Shown here: positions 17,874 through 25,195 of the stretch, piece after piece
How the letters are laid out: each line of letters begins with the position of its first letter
How positions within the stretch are numbered: position 1 is the first letter of the stretch
Assembly (NCBI GenBank): GCA_964437335.1
Contig: CAYTGL010000002.1
Location: 1-64,000, forward strand
Length of the DNA: 64,000 nt
Direction: 5' to 3'
Source: JAITWN01 sp964437335
Lineage (GTDB): Bacteria > Pseudomonadota > Gammaproteobacteria > SZUA-140
The notes under the pieces: model-generated
Seen by the model: the letters and a program-made list of their open reading frames with translations, nothing else
Told to the model about the DNA's origin: nothing
Database searches by the model: none
Translations under genes and position numbers: made by a program

Positions 17874-18001
17874 GCTTCCCCCCTGTTTTTTGTAGGTATT
17901 TCAATGCCGGACCCCGTCGTATCACTTCGGCGGGCGCAGCCGTTTCTTGAAAGCGTGATCAGGCGTGACTCATCGGAACGGGGGTGATTTCGCGTTGGAA
18001 A

Positions 18002-18038
18002 GACAGGAATCGCACGTTCAAATCGTGTCGCCCCGCCA
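18002..18038 (+). repeat. Fragment of tRNA-Pro 3' end (candidate attachment site)
   Basis: This 37-nt stretch repeats the 3' part of the tRNA-Pro gene at 9171-9208 (anticodon-stem 3' strand, variable region, T-arm, acceptor 3' strand and CCA) with four differences including one deleted base. A 19-nt core is identical (9180-9198 and 18011-18029). There is no complete cloverleaf here: the anticodon loop and most of the 5' half are absent. This is the signature left when an element integrates into a tRNA 3' end. It may instead be a decayed tRNA copy. Confidence 0.75.
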
Positions 18039-18172
18039 ATCCAGTCCTGCCACGCACTAAAAGTGTGCGTGAGCTTATCGCGGTCATTGCCAACTCATTG
18101 ATCCAGAAAACTTTCTCTGAATGCGATTCTGGCATGTATCTTGCGGTTCATTGGTACTACATATAGATACCG

Positions 18173-19762
18173 ATGGCCCAAAGCTCCAGGCAATCCAATT
18201 CCGTCCATACCGTGCTCTTGACCGAGGTCGCCAGAATTATGGGCAAGACCCTGGTCTCGGAGCACAAGATCACGCACGTCCTGTATTTGCTGTCGCTATG
18301 GGCGGATCTGCACTTTGCGCGGGTGCTGCTCCCGAACTATCAGAGCCGGCAACTCGAGATCGCCTACGCCAACGGCCTGCCGCGGGACAAGATCGCCTCC
18401 GGTCAATACACGGTCAGCTTCGATCAGGGTCTGACCGGTTACGTCTGGCGCAGCAGCCAGGTCGCGCTGGTCACGGATGCCGTGAACGAACCGATGTTCC
18501 TCCACCGGATCGTCGAACCGATCAACGGCAGCATCAATCATATCGGTTTCATCAGCGTGCCGATCATCGTCGACGGCAAGTCCGTCGGCGTGCTCTCGGT
18601 GCAGCGCGTCGCGAATCCGCGGCGCCGCTATTCCGATGACGTCAACCTGCTGCGCGTGATCGCGATGATGATGGGGCCGATCCTCCAGTCGATGCACCAT
18701 CGCGCCCGCAACATCAGCCCGGTACCGGGACTCGACCGCGACAGCGGGCGCCTGGTCCGGATGTGCGAATCCCACGGGATCATCGGTTCCGGCCGGGCGC
18801 TGCTCTCCGCGGTCAGGGAAATCGACCAGGTCAAGGACAGCGACGCGCCGCTGCTGCTGCTCGGCGAGTCGGGCACCGGCAAGGAGATGTTCGCCGGCAT
18901 GGCGCACCGGGAAAGCCGCCGCCGCAAGGCGCCGTTCGTCTGCATCAACTGCGCCTCGATACCCGAAGCGCTGCTCGAATCCGAACTGTTCGGTCATGAG
19001 AAGGGCAGCTTCACCGGGGCGTTCCGCCGCCAGGCGGGCAAGATCGAACAGGCGGACGGCGGCACGCTGTTCCTGGACGAGATCGGCGACATGCCGCTCG
19101 ATCTCCAGGCCAAGCTGCTGCGCGTGTTGCAGGACAAGCATATCCAGGCGATCGGCAGCGACCGGCCGCGCCGCGTCGATTTCCGCCTGATCACCGCGAC
19201 GCATGTCAATCTCGGGGAAGCGGTCAAGAACGGGCGCTTCAGGCTCGATCTTTATTACCGGCTCAACGTGATCCCGATCTCGTTGCCGCCGTTGCGCAAC
19301 CGCAGCGAAGACATCCCGCGCCTGGCCCAGCATTTTCTCAATCACTACAGCCAGCTTTACGACCGCAGCCTGCACTTCACCCAGGGGGTTTATGAAACGC
19401 TGCAGGAATTCAGCTGGCCCGGAAATATCCGTCAGTTGCAGAACGTCATCGAGCGCGCCGTGCTGAAGGCGGAAGGACAGTGGCTGACCGTCGAGCAGAT
19501 CGGGGAAATCCTGCGCAGCGAAGCGATCACCGTGCCTGCGCCGGCCACGCATGCGCTATTGCCCGGAGCCGCGGCGGACAGCGCGCCGGCCAACGGACAG
19601 GGTGTCGCGGACAGGCGCGCCTATCAGTGGGTGCAGGCGTCGGATCGCCAAGCGATCGAGGATGCGCTGAAACAATCCGGCGGTAACCAGGCCCGGGCGG
19701 CGCGCCTGCTCGGACTCTCGCCACGTCAATTGCGCTACCGGCTCAAGAAACTCCAGTCCTGA
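18173..19762 (+). CDS. Sigma-54-dependent activator with GAF sensor domain
   Basis: A 529-residue NifA-like enhancer-binding protein. A GAF domain spans roughly residues 15-175 and probably senses a small molecule. The AAA+ domain follows (about 200-430), with Walker A GESGTGKE, the sigma-54 contact loop GSFTGAF, Walker B GGTLFLDEIGD and arginine fingers. A Fis-type helix-turn-helix closes the protein (NQARAARLLGLSPRQLRYRL). There is no receiver domain, so it is not a classical response regulator. It is convergent with urtABCDE. The shared urtA/fmdA control region carries two sigma-54 promoters and a long inverted repeat, so this protein is the natural candidate activator; that link is inference. 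Confidence 0.93.
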   Translation: MAQSSRQSNSVHTVLLTEVARIMGKTLVSEHKITHVLYLLSLWADLHFARVLLPNYQSRQLEIAYANGLPRDKIASGQYTVSFDQGLTGYVWRSSQVALVTDAVNEPMFLHRIVEPINGSINHIGFISVPIIVDGKSVGVLSVQRVANPRRRYSDDVNLLRVIAMMMGPILQSMHHRARNISPVPGLDRDSGRLVRMCESHGIIGSGRALLSAVREIDQVKDSDAPLLLLGESGTGKEMFAGMAHRESRRRKAPFVCINCASIPEALLESELFGHEKGSFTGAFRRQAGKIEQADGGTLFLDEIGDMPLDLQAKLLRVLQDKHIQAIGSDRPRRVDFRLITATHVNLGEAVKNGRFRLDLYYRLNVIPISLPPLRNRSEDIPRLAQHFLNHYSQLYDRSLHFTQGVYETLQEFSWPGNIRQLQNVIERAVLKAEGQWLTVEQIGEILRSEAITVPAPATHALLPGAAADSAPANGQGVADRRAYQWVQASDRQAIEDALKQSGGNQARAARLLGLSPRQLRYRLKKLQS

Positions 19763-19776
19763 TACAACCGCCAGAT

Positions 19777-19798
19777 GCCAGGGCGCCTGAGCCCTGGC
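19777..19798. terminator. Hairpin between convergent activator gene and urtE
   Basis: GCCAGGGC and GCCCTGGC form a perfect 8-bp stem with a 6-nt loop in the 43 nt between the two convergent stop codons. There is no T-run on either side, so intrinsic termination would be weak; it may instead protect 3' ends. Confidence 0.45.
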
Positions 19799-19805
19799 GC
19801 GCGCC

Positions 19806-20495
19806 TCATACCGACAGATATTCACTGATCTTTGCGGTATCGACCGCCTCCCGCAGGTCTTCGTGAATGAAGCTGCCCTTGTCGATGACGATGATGCGGT
19901 CCGCGATCGCCATCGTGAAACTCAGCACCTGTTCTGAAACCACGATCGTGATATCGCGCAGCCGGCGGATTTCGTTCAGCACGTTCGCGATATCCTTGAT
20001 GATCGACGGCTGGATGCCCTCGGTCGGCTCGTCGAGCAGCAGCACCTTGGGCTCCGTGACCAGCGCCCGGGCGATCGCGAGTTGCTGCTGCTGGCCGCCG
20101 GACAGGTTCCCGCCGCGGCGATGGCGCATCTCGTGCAGCACCGGGAACAGCGCGAATATCTCTTCCGGAACCTTCTTTGCTCCTTTCGCCTCGAGTCCGG
20201 TCCTGATGTTTTCGAGCACCGTCATCGCCGGGAAGATCATGCGCCCCTGCGGCACGTAGGCGATGCCGTTGCGGACACGCTGGTAGGGCGCCATTCCGGT
20301 GACCTTGACGCCATCGACGGTGATCGCGCCGGAATCGGCGCCGAGGATGCCGATCAGCGACTTGAACAGCGTCGTCTTGCCCATGCCGTTGCGACCCATG
20401 ATCGCGACGGTCTCGTTCTGCGCCGCCTTGAAGTCGATACCGTGAATGACCCGGCTCTGCCCGTAGCTGACGCTGAGATTTTCCACGCTGAACAT
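19806..20495 (-). CDS. urtE: Urea/short-chain amide ABC transporter ATP-binding protein UrtE
   Basis: One of two cytoplasmic ATPases of a branched-chain-type (HAAT) ABC importer. The 229-residue protein has Walker A GRNGMGKT, signature LSGGQQQQLAIARAL, Walker B LLLDEPTEGI and the switch region VSEQ in the LivF-like subfamily. The stretch DEPTEGIQPSII is typical of UrtE. It is last in urtABCDE, 8 nt after urtD. In Methylophilus, related genes beside formamidase take up short amides and urea; the fmdA neighbour here supports that range of substrates. Confidence 0.93.
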   Translation of the reverse strand: MFSVENLSVSYGQSRVIHGIDFKAAQNETVAIMGRNGMGKTTLFKSLIGILGADSGAITVDGVKVTGMAPYQRVRNGIAYVPQGRMIFPAMTVLENIRTGLEAKGAKKVPEEIFALFPVLHEMRHRRGGNLSGGQQQQLAIARALVTEPKVLLLDEPTEGIQPSIIKDIANVLNEIRRLRDITIVVSEQVLSFTMAIADRIIVIDKGSFIHEDLREAVDTAKISEYLSV

Positions 20496-20503
20496 GCGTC
20501 CTC

Positions 20504-21250
20504 CTAGTGTCCGAGATAGACTTCGATGACGCGCGGATCCGCCTTGACCCGATCCATCGGCCCTTCCGCAAGGATGCGGCCCTGGTGAAGCACGGTCACC
20601 TTGTGCGCGATGCGCTCGACGAAGTCCATGTCATGCTCGATCACGATGACCGAGCGTCCCTTGCAGATCTTGCCGAGCAGTTCCGCCGTCTGTTCGCGCT
20701 CTTTCACGCTCATCCCGGCAACCGGCTCGTCCAGCATCAGCAACTCCGGTTCCTGGATCAGCAGCATGCCGATCTCCAGCCACTGCTTCTGTCCGTGCGA
20801 CAGCAAGCCGGCTTCGACCTTGAGCCTGTCCTTCAGTTGTATCAACTCGGCGACCTCCTCGATACGCCGCGTCAGTTCCGGCGTGCGCCGGAAGGTCAGG
20901 CAGCCCCAGACGCCGCGGCTTTCCGGGTACGACAGCTCGAGGTTCTCGAACACCGACAGGTTCTCGTAGATCGACGGCGTCTGGAACTTGCGCCCGACGC
21001 CGGCGCGGACGATCGCATGCTCCGACAGCGAGGTAAGCTCGGCGCCCTTGAACTTGATGCTGCCGGAGGTCGGGCGCGTGCGGCCGCAGATCATGTCGAG
21101 CAGCGTCGTCTTGCCGGCGCCGTTGGGTCCGATCACGACACGCAGCTCGTCTTTGTCGACATACAGATTCAGACTGTCGACCGCCTTGAAGCCGTCGAAC
21201 GACACCGTCAGGTCTTCTATCGCGAGCGCGAAGTCGGTCGTACTGCTCAT
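20504..21250 (-). CDS. urtD: Urea/short-chain amide ABC transporter ATP-binding protein UrtD
   Basis: LivG-like ATPase subunit of the importer, 248 residues. Walker A is GPNGAGKT, the signature LLSHGQKQWLEIGM and Walker B LLMLDEPVAGMS; the SHGQKQWLEI form is characteristic of UrtD rather than amino acid LivG proteins (which have SGG). It overlaps urtC by four bases (ATGA), so the two are translationally coupled, and precedes urtE. Confidence 0.93.
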   Translation of the reverse strand: MSSTTDFALAIEDLTVSFDGFKAVDSLNLYVDKDELRVVIGPNGAGKTTLLDMICGRTRPTSGSIKFKGAELTSLSEHAIVRAGVGRKFQTPSIYENLSVFENLELSYPESRGVWGCLTFRRTPELTRRIEEVAELIQLKDRLKVEAGLLSHGQKQWLEIGMLLIQEPELLMLDEPVAGMSVKEREQTAELLGKICKGRSVIVIEHDMDFVERIAHKVTVLHQGRILAEGPMDRVKADPRVIEVYLGH

Positions 21251-22506
21251 GACTTGGCCCTGCCGGCGACGACGCCGCCTTTGATGTCGAGCGACCCCGG
21301 GTCTCGCGGCGGAGTCGGCGGCCTCTGGGGAGCGGCGGCGACGCCGCGCCTGGCGTCGGGCGACGGTGCGGCCGGTGGCGGTTCAGCGGGCGCCGACTTG
21401 CCGCCGGACCGCAGCCTGCGCCACAGCCCGCCCAGCTTGTGGCCATGGCTCTCCCATATCCCGGCGACGCCCTTCGGGAAGAACATGACGACGGTGATGA
21501 ACAGCGCGCCCATCAGGAACAGCCACAACTCCGGGTAGGCCTCGGAGAACATCGTCTTCGCCCAACTGACGATCATCGCCCCGTAGACGGCGCCGATCAG
21601 CGAGAAGCGGCCGCCGACCGCGGCGAAGATCACGAACTCGATCGACGGGATGATGCCGACGAACGACGGCGACATGAAGCCGACCTGCAGCGTAAACATC
21701 GCCCCGCCGATGCCCGACATCGACGCGGCGACGCAGAAGACGAAGATCTTGAAAGCGGACACGTCGTAGCCGGAGAAGCGCACCCGGTCCTCCTTGTCGC
21801 GCATCGCCAGCAGCAGGCGGCCGAGCTTGCCGTCGACGATGAACTTCGCGAACAGGATGCAGCCGATCAGCAGGAGCGAGTTGACGTAGTACAGCAGGTA
21901 TTGCGCGCTCTCGTTACGGATGTCCCAGCCCTTCAGCGTCTTCAGGTCAGTGATCCCGTTGATGCCGCCGGTCAGGCCCTGCTGCCCGACGATCAGGATC
22001 GTCAGGATCAGCGCGACCGCCTGGGTGATGATCGCGAAATAGACGCCGCTGACCCGGCGCTTGAACATCGCGGCGCCGATCAGGAACGCGAACAGAGCGG
22101 GCAGCACGATGACCGCGATCAGCGTGAACGTCAGACTGTTGAACGGCACCCAGAAGAACGGCAACTCGGTGATCTGGTTCCAGTCCATGAAGTCCGGGAT
22201 GCCGGGCGTGGTCTGGATCGCGGTGCTCTCCGGGTCGGAGGCCTCGAGTTTCAGGAACATCGCCATCGCGTAGCCGCCTATGCCGAAGAAGATCCCCTGG
22301 CCGAGGCTCAACACCCCGCCGTAGCCCCACAGCAGCACGAGGCCGACGGCGACGAACGCGAAGGTCAGGTACTTGCCGACCAGGTTCAGACGGAATATGT
22401 CGAGTCCGAGCGGCAGGATCACGAGGATCAGCACCGCGAGTATCGCCAGCGACAGCAGGCCGGACTTCCCTTCGAACAGGTGCGCGGTCATCGTTTTCAT
22501 CGTCAT
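21247..22506 (-). CDS. urtC: Urea/short-chain amide ABC transporter permease UrtC
   Basis: LivM-like inner-membrane permease with about ten hydrophobic segments. The first 355 residues match the family (GVLSLGQGIFFGIGGYAMAM, DKEDRVRFSGYDV, MFFPKGVAGIW). The last 60 residues are an unusual low-complexity tail rich in Pro, Ala and Arg, absent from most relatives and probably cytoplasmic. It lies 12 nt downstream of urtB and overlaps urtD by four bases. Confidence 0.92.
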   Translation of the reverse strand: MTMKTMTAHLFEGKSGLLSLAILAVLILVILPLGLDIFRLNLVGKYLTFAFVAVGLVLLWGYGGVLSLGQGIFFGIGGYAMAMFLKLEASDPESTAIQTTPGIPDFMDWNQITELPFFWVPFNSLTFTLIAVIVLPALFAFLIGAAMFKRRVSGVYFAIITQAVALILTILIVGQQGLTGGINGITDLKTLKGWDIRNESAQYLLYYVNSLLLIGCILFAKFIVDGKLGRLLLAMRDKEDRVRFSGYDVSAFKIFVFCVAASMSGIGGAMFTLQVGFMSPSFVGIIPSIEFVIFAAVGGRFSLIGAVYGAMIVSWAKTMFSEAYPELWLFLMGALFITVVMFFPKGVAGIWESHGHKLGGLWRRLRSGGKSAPAEPPPAAPSPDARRGVAAAPQRPPTPPRDPGSLDIKGGVVAGRAKS

Positions 22507-22518
22507 ATCGCTCCGTAA

Positions 22519-23436
22519 TTATTTGCGAATCTTGCGCGCGAACAGGCCTTCGGGCCGCACCATCAGGATCGCGATCACGATCAGCAGCGTCAGCACCTTG
22601 GCCATCGATCCGCCCAGGAAGAACTCGAGCACCGATTGTCCCTGCGCGATGCCGAACGCGGACGCGATCGTTCCGAACAGGCTCGCCGCGCCGCCGAAGA
22701 CCACGACCAGGAAGGTGTCGACGATGTAGAGCTGGCCGCTGGTCGGTCCGGTCGACGAGATCATCGTGAACGCGGCGCCGGCGATGCCGGCGATGCCGCA
22801 ACCCAGCGCGAAGGTCAGGCGGTCGACCATCGCGGTGTTGATGCCGGCGGCGTTGCTCATGACGCGGTTCTGGGTCGTCGCCCGCACCCGGATGCCCCAG
22901 CGCGAGCGGAACAGCAGGACGAACACCGCAATCGTGATGACCACCGTCAGCCCCATGATGAACAGCCCGTTCAGCGGAATGTCGATGCCGGGCGTCGGCT
23001 GCCACGAGCCCAGCAGCCAGGACGGCGTCGCCGGACTGACCTCGCGCGCGCCGAACGTCGAGCGGAATATCTGCTGCATGATCAGCCCGAGACCCCAGGT
23101 TGCGAGCAGCGTGTCCAGAGGTCGCTTGTACAGATGGCGTATCAGCGACCATTCGATGAAAAAGCCGAAGGCCCCCGCGACCAGGAACGCGGCGACGATC
23201 GAGACGAAGAAATAGTAATCGGTCAGCCCCATCGATGCGGCGATGCCCGAGATCCAGAAGCTCGTGTAGGCCCCGATCACCATGAACTCGCCGTGGGCCA
23301 TGTTGATCACGCCCATCTGTCCGTAGATGATCGCGAGGCCGAGCGCCATCAGCAGCAGCACGCTGAAGAGGCTGAGTCCGGCGAAGCCCTGCATCGCGAG
23401 GATCGCTCCGAGTTCCTGTGCGCTGAAATCAGACAT
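22519..23436 (-). CDS. urtB: Urea/short-chain amide ABC transporter permease UrtB
   Basis: LivH-like inner-membrane permease, 305 residues from ATG 23436, which has a GGAGA site upstream. An in-frame reading from 23628 would add 64 residues translated from the urtA-urtB spacer and is rejected. Family features include GQMGVINMAHGEFMVIGAYT and FGAREVSPATPSWL, and eight or so transmembrane helices. UrtB proteins often carry a long N-terminal periplasmic extension; this one does not, resembling the shorter FmdE-type permeases associated with formamidase. Confidence 0.92.
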   Translation of the reverse strand: MSDFSAQELGAILAMQGFAGLSLFSVLLLMALGLAIIYGQMGVINMAHGEFMVIGAYTSFWISGIAASMGLTDYYFFVSIVAAFLVAGAFGFFIEWSLIRHLYKRPLDTLLATWGLGLIMQQIFRSTFGAREVSPATPSWLLGSWQPTPGIDIPLNGLFIMGLTVVITIAVFVLLFRSRWGIRVRATTQNRVMSNAAGINTAMVDRLTFALGCGIAGIAGAAFTMISSTGPTSGQLYIVDTFLVVVFGGAASLFGTIASAFGIAQGQSVLEFFLGGSMAKVLTLLIVIAILMVRPEGLFARKIRK

Positions 23437-23488
23437 GTTCCATTCTCCGGTGACTGCTGTTCGTGTCTTCGATGACTGTTTCGCGGAG

Positions 23489-23512
23489 GCCCCGGGGCTC
23501 CAGCCCCGGGGC
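23489..23512. promoter_or_regulatory. Strong intercistronic hairpin between urtA and urtB
   Basis: GCCCCGGGGCT and AGCCCCGGGGC pair as a perfect 11-bp stem with a 2-nt loop in the 86-nt urtA-urtB gap. No T-run follows. In binding-protein operons such structures protect the upstream message and lower downstream expression, which would fit a need for excess UrtA over the membrane components. Confidence 0.6.
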
Positions 23513-23522
23513 GTTGGCGTCC

Positions 23523-24791
23523 CTATTGATAACCGGCCGGAAACGGATCGGGTTCGATCAGGTCGGACTCGAAGACGACCTTCGCGGTCCCGTCCTTCTG
23601 CCACTGCGCGATGCGCGTCTTGCTCCACAGGTGATGGTTCTCGTGGACCTTGACGTAGCCTTCCGGCGCGGTGGTCAGCTCGATCCCCGGCGACGAGGCG
23701 ACGACCTTGTCGACGTCGAAGCTACCGGCGCGCTCGACCGCTTCCTTCCACAACCAGGGACCGAGATAGGCGGCCTGCGTAACGTCGCCGATCACCGCAT
23801 CCTTGCCGTTGGCGCCCTTGAACGCCGTGACGAAGGCCTTGTTGTTCTCGTTGTCGAGCGACTGGAAGTACTTCATCGATGAATAGAAGCCTTCCATGTT
23901 GTCGCCACCGATACCTGACATCTCGTCCTCGGTCACCGACAGCGTCAGCAGCGTCTGGCGGTCTCCGGTGATGCCCGCGGCCTTGAGCTGGCGGTACCAG
24001 GCAACGTTGCTGCCGCCGACGACGGCCGCGAAGATCACGTCCGGCTTGCGCAGGCGGATGCGGTTGATCATCGAGCCGAACTGCACGTGGCCGAGCGGCG
24101 CGTAGTCCTCGCCGACGACCTGCCCGCCCAGGTGCTTCTCGATGTGGATGCGCGCGATCTTCATGCTGGTGCGCGGCCAGATATAGTCGGAGCCGACCAG
24201 GTAGAAGGTCTTCGCGCCCTTCTCTTTCGCGACCCAGTCGAGACCCGCGAGGATCTGCTGCGTCGCCTCCTGGCCGGTGTAGATGACGTTCTTCGACTGC
24301 TCCAGGCCCTCATAGAACGTCGGGTAGTAGAGCAGGCCGTTCTGGCGCTCGAACACCGGCAGCACCGCCTTGCGCGAGGCCGAGGTCCACGCGCCGAACA
24401 CCGCCGCGACCTTGTCCTGCACCAGCAGCTTGCGCGCCTTCTCCGCGAAGGTCGGCCAGTCGCTCGCGCCGTCTTCGACGATGAACTCGATCTGGCGGCC
24501 GAGAATGCCGCCCGTTGCGTTGATCTGCGCGATCGCGAGCTTCTCGGCTTCGACCGATCCCTGCTCGCTGATCGCCATGGTGCCGGTCAGCGAGTGAAGT
24601 ATGCCAACCTTGACCGCGGTGTCGGTGACGGCGAGCCCGGTCGTATTGACCGCTGCCGTCGGCGGTCCGCCGGCATTTGCGAATGGCGCCGATAGCATCG
24701 CCGACAGCGCCAGCGCGGCCATCATCTTCTTCAGCACGCGGCGCGCCGAATCGATGGAAGGTCCAGTCCGTGGTTTCGATGTAATCTTCAT
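23523..24791 (-). CDS. urtA: Urea/short-chain amide ABC transporter substrate-binding protein UrtA
   Basis: Periplasmic type I solute-binding protein of the importer. Starting at ATG 24791 gives 422 residues with a long signal peptide (RRVLKKMMAALALSAMLSAP then FANAG). Conserved UrtA/FmdD segments include KVGILHSLTGTMAISE, AVFGAWTSASRKAVLPVF, YYPTFYEGLEQSKN and GSDYIWPRTSM. A GAGGAG site precedes the start at 7-nt spacing. A sigma-54 promoter about 48 nt upstream points to nitrogen or amide control. It is first in the operon and divergent from fmdA. Whether urea or formamide/acetamide is preferred cannot be read from sequence. Confidence 0.93.
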   Translation of the reverse strand: MKITSKPRTGPSIDSARRVLKKMMAALALSAMLSAPFANAGGPPTAAVNTTGLAVTDTAVKVGILHSLTGTMAISEQGSVEAEKLAIAQINATGGILGRQIEFIVEDGASDWPTFAEKARKLLVQDKVAAVFGAWTSASRKAVLPVFERQNGLLYYPTFYEGLEQSKNVIYTGQEATQQILAGLDWVAKEKGAKTFYLVGSDYIWPRTSMKIARIHIEKHLGGQVVGEDYAPLGHVQFGSMINRIRLRKPDVIFAAVVGGSNVAWYRQLKAAGITGDRQTLLTLSVTEDEMSGIGGDNMEGFYSSMKYFQSLDNENNKAFVTAFKGANGKDAVIGDVTQAAYLGPWLWKEAVERAGSFDVDKVVASSPGIELTTAPEGYVKVHENHHLWSKTRIAQWQKDGTAKVVFESDLIEPDPFPAGYQ

Positions 24792-24849
24792 TGCATGACT
24801 CCTCTCTGTGATATTTGCCGGACAATCCGCTTTACCTGCACAGAGCGAT

Positions 24850-24865
24850 TGCAACTCGTATGCCA
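24850..24865 (-). promoter_or_regulatory. Sigma-54 promoter of urtABCDE
   Basis: On the minus strand TGGCATACGAGTTGCA matches the sigma-54 consensus TGGCACG-N4-TTGCW at nearly every defined position, with the invariant GG and GC elements exactly 10 nt apart. The start would be near 24839, about 48 nt ahead of the urtA ATG. Confidence 0.8.
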
Positions 24866-24940
24866 GTGGATTTTTGTCGCCGGCGACGGGCGTAACCGGC
24901 TTTCAGACCGCTCCTTGTCCGCGATCTTCGCAATGTGAGC

Positions 24941-24970
24941 ACAATGTCGCGCAACAATGCGCGACATTGT
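24941..24970. promoter_or_regulatory. 12-bp perfect inverted repeat, candidate activator site
   Basis: ACAATGTCGCGC and GCGCGACATTGT are perfectly complementary arms around AACAAT. It lies about 100-130 bp upstream of the urt start and 125-150 bp upstream of the fmd start, the distance at which sigma-54 activators bind. The right arm overlaps a second dyad, TTGTC-GTCT-GACAA (24967-24980), and a near half-site CAATGTGAGC lies just upstream. Confidence 0.7.
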
Positions 24971-25032
24971 CGTCTGACAATCCGCAACGATCGTAAAACC
25001 GGTACGCTGCCGTCGTCCCAAACGGGCACAAG

Positions 25033-25057
25033 CGGCGCAATTCGCCGAATTGCGCCG
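25033..25057. promoter_or_regulatory. 25-nt perfect palindrome upstream of the fmdA promoter
   Basis: CGGCGCAATTCG and CGAATTGCGCCG flank a single C. It ends 11 bp before the fmdA sigma-54 promoter and is unrelated in sequence to the 24941 repeat, so it probably serves another regulator or a DNA-bending factor. A third, weaker dyad (CCGGCGC...GCGCCGG) lies at about 25098-25119 in the transcribed leader. Confidence 0.6.
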
Positions 25058-25067
25058 GCCGTGAAAT

Positions 25068-25083
25068 TGGCACGCAACCTGCT
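25068..25083 (+). promoter_or_regulatory. Sigma-54 promoter of fmdA-fmdB
   Basis: TGGCACGCAACCTGCT agrees with TGGCACG-N4-TTGCW except for one base, with GG and GC spaced correctly by 10 nt. The start would be near 25094, leaving a leader of about 100 nt before the fmdA ATG. Confidence 0.8.
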
Positions 25084-25195
25084 CTGTCCCTGTGCGACCG
25101 GCGCAACGTTTCGCGCCGGCGCCGATGCGCGCCGAATGCATCGTTACGTCACGGGGATCACGCGACAGGCCCCATCATCTATGGAGAACAGGACA

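Noticed and set aside
16107..17987. Plus-strand open frame of over 600 codons
   Set aside because: Antisense to the MHYT-GGDEF-EAL gene; composition is that of a reversed coding strand.
17991..18038. A second functional tRNA-Pro
   Set aside because: Only the 3' portion is present; anticodon loop and D-arm are missing and the acceptor strands do not pair fully.
19777..19798. Strong intrinsic terminator between the activator gene and urtE
   Set aside because: The hairpin is real, but without a T-run on either side it was listed only as a weak candidate.
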